From Clostridia bacterium (GTDB taxonomy: Bacteria; Bacillota_A; Clostridia; Oscillospirales; Butyricicoccaceae): a stretch of 5,376 bases of DNA. The notes below the pieces were generated by a model, which was not told the origin of the DNA, ran no database searches, and worked only from the letters and a program-made list of their open reading frames with translations. The position numbers and the translations under genes are program-made. This document shows positions 1-4,987 of this stretch, piece after piece; positions within the stretch are counted from its first letter, which is position 1, and each line of letters starts with the position of its first letter. Location: the NCBI GenBank assembly GCA_017548175.1, contig JAFYMZ010000113.1:1-5376 (forward strand), given 5' to 3'.

Positions 1-2
1 AT

Positions 3-527
3 AATCACAGCCGTGACGTGTCCTACGTGCCCGACGGCATCGATGCCACCGTGGTATACGGCTCCAAGGACTATCAGTTCAAGAACAACACCGAATATCC
101 CATCCGTGTGCAGACCATCGTCAAGGGCGGCAAGCTGACGGTGAATATCTACGGCACCCAGACGGTAGAGGGCAAGGAGATCAAGATGCGCGTGGAAGAA
201 CTGTCCCGCGACCCTGCCGTCAACGAGATGATTCTGGATACTTCTTTGGCTCCCGGCACTTACAAGGCCAGCAGCAACGTGTACGACGGCTTTAAGACCC
301 AGTCCTACCGTCAGGTGTGGATCAACGGCGTGATGGTTTCCGAAACGCCCGAGGCTTACAGCTCTTACAAGCGTTACGACTACACCACTACCATCCGGTA
401 CAATCCGGCGGTGGAGACCCCCGACCCCGGCACGGGTGAGACTCCCGGCGGCGAGACCCCCGGTACGGGCGATGTGCCTGCCGGCGGTGAAGTGGGTGCA
501 GGCGGTCTGACTCCCGATCCCGCATAA
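3..527 (+). CDS. VanW-family surface protein, C-terminal part (5' end outside window)
   Basis: Reading frame is open from the window edge, so the start lies upstream; 174 residues are visible, ending at TAA 525-527. Residues 1-55 contain the end of a VanW domain: NHSRDVSYVPDG, then DATVVYGSKDYQFKNNT and YPIRVQT, the pattern that closes VanW domains in Clostridia. Residues about 56-130 form a beta-rich module (KMRVEELSRD, SYRQVWINGVMVSE, YKRYDYTTTIRY) of the sort that follows VanW, possibly G5-like, but I cannot confirm a G5 match. The last about 40 residues are low complexity, rich in Pro, Gly, Thr and Glu with GETPG-type repeats, and no sorting motif or membrane segment follows. VanW proteins are named for accessory genes of some vancomycin-resistance clusters; their biochemical role is unclear and nothing here suggests glycopeptide resistance. 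Location outside the membrane is inferred from the family. The gene is convergent with spoIIP. Confidence 0.85.
   Translation, partial: NHSRDVSYVPDGIDATVVYGSKDYQFKNNTEYPIRVQTIVKGGKLTVNIYGTQTVEGKEIKMRVEELSRDPAVNEMILDTSLAPGTYKASSNVYDGFKTQSYRQVWINGVMVSETPEAYSSYKRYDYTTTIRYNPAVETPDPGTGETPGGETPGTGDVPAGGEVGAGGLTPDPA
433..500 (+). repeat. Short imperfect repeats coding a Gly/Pro/Thr-rich tail
   Basis: Within the end of the VanW-family gene, imperfect copies of a unit reading roughly GGTGAGACTCCCGGC (GETPG) occur back to back, followed by degenerate versions giving GTGDVPAGG. The encoded stretch is low-complexity and likely disordered, a cell-wall-spanning or spacer type of sequence. Such tracts can change length by slippage; that is inference. 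Confidence 0.5.
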
Positions 528-541
528 AAACAACAGAATGC

Positions 542-580
542 AGATCCCCCCAAAGGCGTGGCCTTTGGGGGGATCTTTTA
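542..580 (+). terminator. Rho-independent terminator of the VanW-family gene
   Basis: A perfect 16-bp stem (542-557 with 561-576) with a 3-base GTG loop begins 14 bases after the stop codon and is followed by TTTT (576-579). It lies between two convergent genes. On the minus strand the stem is followed by a looser T-rich stretch (GCATTCTGTTGTTTTTA), so it may also stop transcription leaving spoIIP, less efficiently. Confidence 0.9.
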
Positions 581-591
581 TGGTACGGAGT

Positions 592-1671
592 TCAGTTGTT
601 CAGCAGCATATCGGCCAAGGTGTTGGCAAACAGGCGACCGGCGGTAAGTGCTTCCTGCAGGGTGTTGCCGCAGGTGCCGACTTCTATCAGCATACTGCCG
701 GCGGTCATGTGCTGGTTATAGCGGCCGGCGCGGAAACTCATGGGGCGCATGATGCTGGGGTAAGCGGTGTTGAGCGCGTGGTGCAATTGCACCTGAAAGG
801 CGGCGTTTTGCTTCCAGTTGGGGTGGCTCAGGTTGCCGCCGTCGGTGCCGGTGACCAGCATCAGCTGGGCGCAGGGGTCGCCGGAGATCTGTGCCACCGT
901 TTTGTAGACGGTGTCGCCCTCCATCAGGGCATCCCGATGCACGTCGATCACCAGTTTGATGCTGGGGTATTTCTTCAGCCACGCCTTGATGTCGCTGAGG
1001 GCGCGGGTATAGGCGCCGTTGTAGGAGGGGTAGTCGTGAAGCGCCGTGGAATGCACGGTGCCGATGCCCCGACTGTTCAGCACTTGGGTGATCTCCTCGC
1101 CGATGCGCAGCATATTCTGACTGCTGTCCAGCGTGCGGTAACTGCCGCTGGCAGTATAGGTGTCGCTGCCGCTGGGGGTATAGGCTTCGGTGCCGTGGGT
1201 GTGCACGATGAGCACTTGCGGCAGTTTCGGGTCGGCTTTGTCGATGCTGACCGGATGCTTGGCCTTCAGCAGTGCGGCCGGGTCCACCGAAAGGCCCGAC
1301 AGGTCCTTGATGTACACCTTGCCCGGGTCGTAGGAGCTGCCACCGCCGGTGAGGGTCACCGGCAAGGCGCCGGAATCGGCGTCGGGGACGGGGTCGGGCG
1401 CCGGGGTGGCTTCCGGCGGAGATTCCCACAGATCCTCCGGGTCAATGCCGGGGTAAAACAGGGTGGGGGAATCGGAAGCGGGCAGGTCGGGCACCGGTTG
1501 CGATGCGGGCAGCCATTGGGAAAGCCGCGTACCCAGTCGGGAGAGTCCCTGCTCCAGCGCGTCGGAGACACCTGCCTGATGCAGTGTCAGTGTAGCGGCG
1601 GCCAACAGCAGCGCAGTCAGCGGAATGGTCCAGCGGCGGCTGGGATAACGGCGGCGAGACGGACGGAACAT
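592..1671 (-). CDS. spoIIP: Stage II sporulation protein P, SpoIIP (cell-wall hydrolase)
   Basis: SpoIIP is the amidase/endopeptidase of the SpoIID-SpoIIM-SpoIIP complex that thins septal peptidoglycan and drives engulfment of the forespore. The 359-residue product has an Arg-rich cytoplasmic start (residues 3-13), one membrane segment (about 14-31), a Pro/Asp-rich linker (about 55-110) and an outside catalytic domain of the Amidase_3-like fold. Conserved blocks are HTHGTEAY (157-164), MLRIGEE (187-193), DYPSYNGAY (213-221), DVHRDA (243-248) and SMLIEVGTCGN (326-336). By analogy with Amidase_3, His157, Glu192 and His245 would bind zinc and Glu330 would be catalytic; that assignment is inferred. 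The start at 1671 is chosen because a GGGGG ribosome site lies 10 bases upstream; further upstream the frame runs back into gpr. It follows gpr by 53 bases with no obvious promoter, so the two are probably one mother-cell/forespore sporulation operon. Confidence 0.95.
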   Translation of the reverse strand: MFRPSRRRYPSRRWTIPLTALLLAAATLTLHQAGVSDALEQGLSRLGTRLSQWLPASQPVPDLPASDSPTLFYPGIDPEDLWESPPEATPAPDPVPDADSGALPVTLTGGGSSYDPGKVYIKDLSGLSVDPAALLKAKHPVSIDKADPKLPQVLIVHTHGTEAYTPSGSDTYTASGSYRTLDSSQNMLRIGEEITQVLNSRGIGTVHSTALHDYPSYNGAYTRALSDIKAWLKKYPSIKLVIDVHRDALMEGDTVYKTVAQISGDPCAQLMLVTGTDGGNLSHPNWKQNAAFQVQLHHALNTAYPSIMRPMSFRAGRYNQHMTAGSMLIEVGTCGNTLQEALTAGRLFANTLADMLLNN

Positions 1672-1681
1672 AGGCAAAAGA

Positions 1682-1690
1682 CCCCCTTTC
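1682..1690 (-). promoter_or_regulatory. Ribosome binding site setting the spoIIP start
   Basis: On the minus strand GAAAGGGGGT (about 1690-1681) precedes the ATG at 1671 by about 10 bases. Alternative in-frame ATGs at 1692 and 1707 lack a comparable site, and the most N-terminal frame start at 1809 lies inside gpr. Confidence 0.6.
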
Positions 1691-1724
1691 ATCCGACTGT
1701 ATGCCATGGGGGCGACGGATATGC

Positions 1725-2555
1725 TCAGCAGAGGAAGGCGTCCAGATCTTCGGCAGACAGGTCGCCCAACAGGGCGAAATCGGCGGCGTAGCCCAAAATC
1801 CGGGCACACTTGCCCAAAAGCAGGTCGATGTCGGTGGGGGTCATCAGCAGGGGATGGCGCTGGTCACCGCCGGCGATGACGGTGGGAACGCCTGCGGCAA
1901 TGACCGGCACGCCGAGGGTCTCGCGGGTCAGCGCCTGCCGATGGTTTCCGGCGCCGCTGCCGGGGGCGATGCCGGTGTCGGAAAACTGGAAACTGGCGCA
2001 CAGGTGTGCCGGGTCGGAGGCGCACAGGGCATCGATAGCAAGGACGGCGGCGGGTTGCAGCTGCCGCACCAAGGCGCGGGCGATCTCGCCGGTCTCGATG
2101 CCGGTGATGCCCATGACCCCGGGAGTCAGGGCGCAGACCGGCCGCAGATGGCCGAAGGTTTGGGGCAGTTCGCGCCCCAAATGTCGGGTGACGATAAGGT
2201 GCTCGGCGGCGGCGCTGCCCAAGCGGTCGGGGGTGATGGCGCGGTTGCCCAGCCCCAAAACCAGCACCGTGCCCTGTGCCGGCAGCAGCTGCCGCAGCAG
2301 CGGTGCCAGTGCCCGGGCGGCCGATTGGATCCACAGATTGTCCTGCAGACCGGGGGCGGAACAGGCGGCGGTCAGGTAGCGGCCGCAGGGCTTTTGCAGG
2401 TCTGCGGCAGCCGCTTGGGTGCGGATGTGCAGGTCGGTAACGGTGAAGGGTCCTTGGTGAAATTGGCGCAAATGCACGCCCGGATGGTCGCTGCCGCAGT
2501 GGTTTCGGTAGTGCAGATGGCTTTCTTCGGCCAGATCGGTGCGGATTTGGGACAT
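1725..2555 (-). CDS. gpr: Spore germination protease GPR, compact form
   Basis: GPR begins breakdown of small acid-soluble spore proteins (SASPs) during germination; it is an atypical aspartic protease made as a zymogen in the forespore. This 276-residue protein shows the family blocks: IRTDLAEE (4-11, where autoprocessing occurs in relatives), VLVLGLGNRAITPD (97-110), EHLIVTRHLG (118-127), TPGVMGITGIETGE (144-157), AIDALCA (173-179), FSDTGIAPGSGAGN (191-204), TLGVPVIAAGVPTV (213-226) and LLMTPTDIDLL (236-246). Asp110 and Asp175 are likely the two catalytic aspartates, judged from motif and spacing (65 apart versus 66 for D127/D193 in Bacillus megaterium GPR). The start has an ideal AAGGAG (2563-2568) 7 bases upstream. 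The protein is shorter than usual (about 320-370 residues), because the segment between GVPTV and MTP-DID seems absent. It lies upstream of spoIIP in an apparent operon and divergent from rpsT. Confidence 0.95.
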   Translation of the reverse strand: MSQIRTDLAEESHLHYRNHCGSDHPGVHLRQFHQGPFTVTDLHIRTQAAAADLQKPCGRYLTAACSAPGLQDNLWIQSAARALAPLLRQLLPAQGTVLVLGLGNRAITPDRLGSAAAEHLIVTRHLGRELPQTFGHLRPVCALTPGVMGITGIETGEIARALVRQLQPAAVLAIDALCASDPAHLCASFQFSDTGIAPGSGAGNHRQALTRETLGVPVIAAGVPTVIAGGDQRHPLLMTPTDIDLLLGKCARILGYAADFALLGDLSAEDLDAFLC

Positions 2556-2584
2556 AAAATGGCTCCTTTTTGGCGTTTTTTCTG

Positions 2585-2613
2585 TAGTTTTCACCGGATT
2601 TTGAAAAAAATAC
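2585..2613 (-). promoter_or_regulatory. Candidate forespore (sigma-G/F-type) promoter for gpr
   Basis: On the minus strand GTATT (2613-2609) and AAAACTA (2591-2585) are separated by 17 bases, close to the sigma-G pattern GHATR - 17/18 - CAWMHTA with one mismatch in each box. The predicted start point would be near 2578, about 23 bases before the gpr ATG, which suits the ribosome site at 2563-2568. gpr is transcribed by sigma-F and sigma-G in Bacillus. The region is AT-rich, so chance matches are likely. Confidence 0.35.
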
Positions 2614-2627
2614 AAAAAGTGAAAAAT
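2604..2627 (+). promoter_or_regulatory. Phased A-tracts, probable UP element of the rpsT promoter
   Basis: Three A-runs at 2604-2610, 2614-2618 and 2622-2626 repeat about every 8-9 bases directly upstream of the rpsT -35 box. Relative to the predicted start point near 2668 they cover about -64 to -42, the place where UP elements contact the RNA polymerase alpha subunit. Strong ribosomal promoters often have such tracts; the activity is inferred. Confidence 0.5.
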
Positions 2628-2632
2628 AGTTC

Positions 2633-2661
2633 TTGCATTTTGAAAACTTTGGTGGTAGAAT
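2633..2661 (+). promoter_or_regulatory. Sigma-A promoter of rpsT
   Basis: TTGCAT (-35, 2633-2638) and TAGAAT (-10, 2656-2661) are separated by exactly 17 bases, a near-consensus housekeeping promoter. The predicted start point near 2668 leaves a leader of about 33 bases before the GTG start codon, which holds the ribosome site and little else. Confidence 0.8.
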
Positions 2662-2684
2662 AGTTCTGCTATAAAATGCGTTGT

Positions 2685-2693
2685 AAGGGAGGT
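2685..2693 (+). promoter_or_regulatory. Ribosome binding site setting the GTG start of rpsT
   Basis: AAGGGAGGT lies 7 bases before GTG at 2701. This near-perfect anti-16S match identifies the GTG as the start; the translation MPNIKSAKKR is the standard S20 beginning, so no upstream start is needed. Confidence 0.85.
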
Positions 2694-2700
2694 CAGAATC

Positions 2701-2952
2701 GTGCCCAACATTAAGTCTGCAAAGAAGCGTGTCCTGGTTACCGAAGTGAAGAACGCTCGTAACCGTGCATTTAAGACTGCTCTGAAGACCAGCCTGAAGA
2801 AGTTTGATGCTGCTGAAGGCGAGGCCAAGGTGGTCGCTTATAAGGAAGCAGTGAAGAGTGTGGATCAGGCTGTCACCAAGGGTGTCATGCACAAGAACAC
2901 CGCAGCTCGCAAGAAGAGCCAGCTCACCAAGAAGCTGAACGCTGCTCAGTAA
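2701..2952 (+). CDS. rpsT: 30S ribosomal protein S20
   Basis: S20 is a primary 16S rRNA binding protein of the small subunit, mostly helical and needed for 30S assembly. The 83-residue product starts MPNIKSAKKRV and carries the expected basic pattern, KNARNRAFKTALKTSLKKF in the first half and MHKNTAARKKSQLTKKLNA near the end; length is normal (about 83-90). The start codon is GTG, supported by a strong ribosome site 7 bases upstream; E. coli rpsT also uses a non-ATG start (UUG), where it takes part in autoregulation, but no such control can be shown here. Codons are biased to a small optimal set (AAG, CTG, GCT, CGT) as expected for a highly expressed gene. It is a single-gene unit between its own sigma-A promoter and a bidirectional terminator. 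Divergent placement against gpr matches the arrangement I recall from Bacillus. Confidence 0.98.
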   Translation: MPNIKSAKKRVLVTEVKNARNRAFKTALKTSLKKFDAAEGEAKVVAYKEAVKSVDQAVTKGVMHKNTAARKKSQLTKKLNAAQ

Positions 2953-2968
2953 TTTACCGATGCAAAAC

Positions 2969-2998
2969 AAAAGACCGTCCAACAGGACGGTCTTTTTT
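2969..2998. terminator. Bidirectional terminator between rpsT and the phosphodiesterase gene
   Basis: A perfect GACCGTCC/GGACGGTC stem with an AACA loop (2981-2984) is flanked by AAAA on the left and TTTTTT on the right, the A/T flanks adding further pairs. The plus strand ends in six T's for rpsT. The minus strand ends in TTTTGTTTTGC, so the same hairpin can stop the convergent gene that ends at 3020. Confidence 0.9.
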
Positions 2999-3019
2999 GC
3001 TGTCTGTGCGGGTTTGAAA

Positions 3020-4033
3020 TCAATCGAACTCGCCCAGCACTTCTTTCAGCAGGGCGGGGTCGTCGGTCATAATGCAGTCGCAGCCCAAGCGGATGAGCTC
3101 GCGCATATCGCTGGCTTCGTTGACCGTCCAATACTGCACGGCAATGTTGCGCCGGTGAGCCTGGGTGATCATATGCCGTGCGGTGACGGAAAAGCGCAGC
3201 GGGCCGACCTTGTAAAAGGCAGGGATCTGCAGGCAGGCGAAGTCGCTTTTGTCAAAGTAATTGACACCCAGATAGGAGGTGCCCACGAAGGTGGCGGCAG
3301 CGGCGGTAGCGGCACCGCGCACCAGATGGGGATATTCCGTGCGCAGCAGCTCTTCTACCTCGTCGTGGAAGGTGGAGACCACGATGCGCTGTTCCAGACC
3401 GGGGTAGTTTTCCAGCAGCGCGCTGAGGGCGGCCACGCCTTCTTTGCCCCAATTGCCGCTGCCCTTGATCTCGATGATGAAGAGCAGGTCGGGATAGGCC
3501 TCGGCAAAGGCATCAAAGACTTCCTTGGCGGTGGTGATGCGCAGACCCAGTGCGGCGGGGTCCTCTGCGTGCTGATAGGGGCGGTTGCCTTCAGCATCTT
3601 CAAAATAATAGCCGAAGTTGTAGGCCTGCAGTTCTTCCAGCGTCATATTGCGGATGTAATGGCGCTTGGCGGAGTCGGTGCACAGCGCCTGCACTTCTTC
3701 CAGCGACAGGTCGCCGTTGGCATCGCAGGTCTCGTCGATGTATTGGTCGTGGCCGAAAACCAGATGCCCGTCACGGGTCAGGTGCAGGTCGCCCTCCAGA
3801 ATGTCTACACCCACCGTTTCCACGGCGTAGCGGAAGGCCATCATGGTGCTTTCCGGATTGTTCAGGCCACCGCCGCGATGGGCGGCGATCAGGGGCAGAC
3901 CGCCGCTTTCAATTAAAAAGGGATTGTTTTCTACATTTTTTGCAGGGGGGAGCAGGTTCAAAACCAGCAGCGCCACAAAGAGGACGGCCAGCACTGCAAT
4001 GAGTTTTTTAGACAGTTTGCGTTTCTTTTTCAT
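3020..4033 (-). CDS. Membrane-anchored glycerophosphodiester phosphodiesterase (GDPD family)
   Basis: GDPD enzymes hydrolyse glycerophosphodiesters to glycerol 3-phosphate and an alcohol, using a TIM-barrel fold and a divalent metal. The 337-residue product has a Lys/Arg-rich start (MKKKRKLSKK), one hydrophobic segment (about 11-28) and then the catalytic domain from residue 47. All family motifs are present: AHRGGGLNNPEST (51-63; His52, Arg53, Glu61), ILEGDLHLTRDG (78-89; Glu80, Asp82), FGHD (93-96; His95), IEIKG (187-191; Glu188, Lys190), QYWTVNE (300-306) and IMTDDP (321-326). No lipobox Cys and no clear signal-peptidase site are seen, so a signal anchor with the enzyme outside the membrane is likely. 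Substrates could be deacylated phospholipids or glycerol-phosphate wall polymers; the sequence does not say which. The start has TAGGAG 9 bases upstream. It is a single-gene unit. Confidence 0.95.
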   Translation of the reverse strand: MKKKRKLSKKLIAVLAVLFVALLVLNLLPPAKNVENNPFLIESGGLPLIAAHRGGGLNNPESTMMAFRYAVETVGVDILEGDLHLTRDGHLVFGHDQYIDETCDANGDLSLEEVQALCTDSAKRHYIRNMTLEELQAYNFGYYFEDAEGNRPYQHAEDPAALGLRITTAKEVFDAFAEAYPDLLFIIEIKGSGNWGKEGVAALSALLENYPGLEQRIVVSTFHDEVEELLRTEYPHLVRGAATAAAATFVGTSYLGVNYFDKSDFACLQIPAFYKVGPLRFSVTARHMITQAHRRNIAVQYWTVNEASDMRELIRLGCDCIMTDDPALLKEVLGEFD

Positions 4034-4076
4034 TCTATAGAACTCCTAACGGGGAAGTTTTTTATTTGCTGCCTGT

Positions 4077-4105
4077 ATTTTAGCAGAAGTTGGAGAAAAG
4101 TTCCA
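4077..4105 (-). promoter_or_regulatory. Probable promoter of the phosphodiesterase gene (extended -10)
   Basis: On the minus strand TGC-TAAAAT gives an extended -10 (TG at 4085-4084, hexamer 4082-4077). At 17 bases upstream is a weak -35, TGGAAC (4105-4100). The start point near 4070 would leave a leader of about 37 bases containing the ribosome site TAGGAG (4048-4043). The weak -35 is partly offset by the TG extension. Confidence 0.45.
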
Positions 4106-4125
4106 TCCCCCGGCGCGGAAAATTT

Positions 4126-4170
4126 GCAAAAGGAAAGAACCGGCCGACGGTGCGCATCGGTCAGTTCTTT
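4126..4170 (-). terminator. Terminator overlapping the stop of the 70-codon gene
   Basis: AAAGAAC (4134-4140) pairs with GTTCTTT (4164-4170) and the next seven bases pair with one mismatch and one G-U wobble (4141-4147 with 4157-4163), loop 4148-4156. On the minus strand the stem begins within the last codons (AAG AAC TGA) of the small gene and is followed by CCTTTTGC. The U-tract is broken by CC, so it is an imperfect but plausible terminator, placed to separate this gene from the phosphodiesterase promoter downstream. Confidence 0.6.
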
Positions 4171-4373
4171 GAGGCATTGATTTGCTGGCATATATTTTCT
4201 CTGGCTGCGATGGTGGCCAATGTGTCACCCAACTGGGCAAAGATGGAGGCGAGCAGCGCCATCTCATCGATGTTCAGCTGATACGCCAATGCGTTTGCAA
4301 GGGCGGTGACGGCACCGGTGAGTTCCAGAGAATCCAGCGCGCACCGGTTTTTGTCTTGGTTTGCTTTGCCCAT
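4161..4373 (-). CDS. Small conserved-looking protein of unknown function (70 aa)
   Basis: I do not recognise it with certainty. The 70-residue product is acidic to neutral with no membrane segment or signal peptide. It begins with a polar stretch (MGKANQDKNRCALD), followed by two probable amphipathic helices: about 16-33 (LELTGAVTALANALAYQL) and 37-58 containing MALLASIFAQLGDTLATIA. There are two cysteines (11 and 62). The NIDE turn and QLGDTLATIA core resemble short domain-of-unknown-function proteins common in gut Clostridia (possibly DUF6774, from memory, unverified). It is accepted as real because GGGAGG sits 7 bases before the ATG at 4373, a hairpin terminator overlaps the stop, and no other gene covers the region. 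The ATG at 4379 is too close to the ribosome site. It lies divergent from mrnC and upstream of the phosphodiesterase gene in its own unit. A helical-hairpin protein-interaction role is possible, but is a guess. Confidence 0.65.
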   Translation of the reverse strand: MGKANQDKNRCALDSLELTGAVTALANALAYQLNIDEMALLASIFAQLGDTLATIAARENICQQINASKN

Positions 4374-4379
4374 CGGCAT

Positions 4380-4386
4380 ACCTCCC
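4380..4386 (-). promoter_or_regulatory. Ribosome binding site choosing ATG 4373 over ATG 4379
   Basis: GGGAGGT (4386-4380, minus strand) directly abuts an ATG at 4379, leaving only 1 base after GGGAGG, but lies 7 bases from the ATG at 4373. Normal spacing favours 4373 and a 70-residue product rather than 72. Confidence 0.7.
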
Positions 4387-4492
4387 GTTCTGTTATCAGT
4401 CTATGCGCGAGCGGGGGGATGGGATACGGATTGCCGCAGGTCCTTGGGTGCTTGGCCGGTGAGAAAGGCAACGGGTTTTGCACAGGGCTGCA

Positions 4493-4521
4493 TTGCACAA
4501 AACCGAAGGATATGATATAAT
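4493..4521 (+). promoter_or_regulatory. Sigma-A promoter of the mrnC-rsuA operon (extended -10)
   Basis: A perfect -10 TATAAT (4516-4521) is preceded by TGA (4513-4515), giving the extended TGnTATAAT form. TTGCAC (4493-4498) is at the 17-base spacing; it keeps the TTG core of the -35. The start point would be near 4528, about 43 bases before the mrnC ATG. Confidence 0.75.
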
Positions 4522-4544
4522 AAAATTTATGTGAGAAAAAGACA

Positions 4545-4558
4545 GCCGGGAAACCGGC
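4545..4558 (+). promoter_or_regulatory. GNRA-capped hairpin touching the mrnC ribosome binding site
   Basis: GCCGG (4545-4549), GAAA loop (4550-4553) and CCGGC (4554-4558) form a five-pair all-GC stem with a stable GNRA tetraloop in the mrnC leader. The ribosome site GGGAGG starts at the next base (4559-4564) and the ATG follows at 4571. The stem does not sequester the site in this fold; it may protect the 5' end of the mRNA or affect ribosome loading. The role is inferred. Confidence 0.5.
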
Positions 4559-4570
4559 GGGAGGAAATAT

Positions 4571-4987
4571 ATGGCAGAACTGTTTCAACAATCCTATACG
4601 GTAGACCGGCTGCGGGCGGTGCCCGTGCTGACACTGGCCCACGTGGGTGACGGTGTGTATGAACTGCTGGCCCGGACCCGCGTGGTGGACAAGTGCCCCG
4701 AGGGCAAGGTCGCCCGCGCCCACAAGCAGACGGTGGCTATGGTCAGTGCCGTGGCACAGGCAAAAGCTGCCCGTATGCTGGAGCCTATGCTGACCGAAAG
4801 TGAGACCGCGGTGTTCCATCGCGGCCGCAATTGCCACGTGAATTCGGTGCCCAAGGGCGCAAGCCGCGAGGATTACGGCTATGCCACCGCGCTGGAGGCG
4901 CTGCTGGGACATCTGTATCTGTCCGTTCAGTTGGATCGCATCGGCGAACTGTGGCAGGTCGTTCTGCAGGCCTTGGGTGAAGTCTGA
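4571..4987 (+). CDS. mrnC: Mini-ribonuclease III (23S rRNA maturation)
   Basis: Mini-III is an RNase III catalytic domain without the double-stranded RNA binding domain; in Bacillus subtilis it trims 23S rRNA precursor ends, aided by ribosomal protein L3. The 138-residue length is typical. Motifs visible are LAHVGDGVYEL (22-32, Asp27 matching the catalytic Asp23 of B. subtilis), HKQTVAMVSAVAQAKA (51-66), FHRGRN (82-87), NSVPKGAS (91-98) and YATALEALLGHLYL (104-117, with metal-binding Glu109). The start has GGGAGG 6 bases upstream. The VNSVPKG block corresponds to the usual GTVPKNA. It is driven by an extended -10 promoter, and its stop codon overlaps the start of the following rRNA pseudouridine synthase, so both are made from one transcript. 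The common neighbour cysS is not seen upstream. Confidence 0.95.
   Translation: MAELFQQSYTVDRLRAVPVLTLAHVGDGVYELLARTRVVDKCPEGKVARAHKQTVAMVSAVAQAKAARMLEPMLTESETAVFHRGRNCHVNSVPKGASREDYGYATALEALLGHLYLSVQLDRIGELWQVVLQALGEV

Noticed and set aside
1..527. Reading the VanW-family gene as a vancomycin resistance determinant
   Set aside because: Only the family name suggests it. No vanA/vanB-type ligase, vanH, vanX or VanRS genes are in the window, and VanW-domain proteins are common in sensitive Clostridia.
538..1791. Long plus-strand open frame (417 codons) opposite spoIIP
   Set aside because: It lies antisense to a gene with clear family motifs, has a Gly/Val/Gln-rich translation without any recognisable domain, and begins inside the terminator hairpin with no ribosome site.
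1672..1809. N-terminal extension of SpoIIP to 405 residues
   Set aside because: It would overlap gpr, has no ribosome site at 1809, and puts an Arg-rich stretch ahead of the normal Arg-rich/membrane start; ATG 1671 with the GGGGG site fits better.
1701..2663. Long plus-strand open frame (320 codons) opposite gpr
   Set aside because: Antisense shadow in high-GC DNA; no family match, and its end runs through the gpr/rpsT promoter region.
2556..2828. N-terminal extension of GPR to 367 residues
   Set aside because: It would cross into rpsT antisense; the ATG at 2555 has an ideal AAGGAG site and gives the standard IRTDLA beginning.
1864..2982. Minus-strand open frame of 372 codons covering gpr, the promoter region and rpsT
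   Set aside because: It crosses rpsT antisense and reads gpr in the wrong frame; the translation is Arg/Pro-rich, typical of an off-frame reading.
2960..3916. Long plus-strand open frame (318 codons) opposite the phosphodiesterase gene
   Set aside because: It begins in the rpsT terminator region and is antisense to a gene with all GDPD motifs; the translation shows no domain.
4182..4520. Plus-strand open frame of 112 codons upstream of mrnC
   Set aside because: No ribosome site, ends inside the mrnC -10 region, and is antisense to the 70-codon gene that has expression signals.
4274..4912. Minus-strand open frame of 212 codons opposite mrnC
   Set aside because: Antisense to a well-supported mini-III gene, crosses its promoter and overlaps the better-supported 70-codon gene in another frame.
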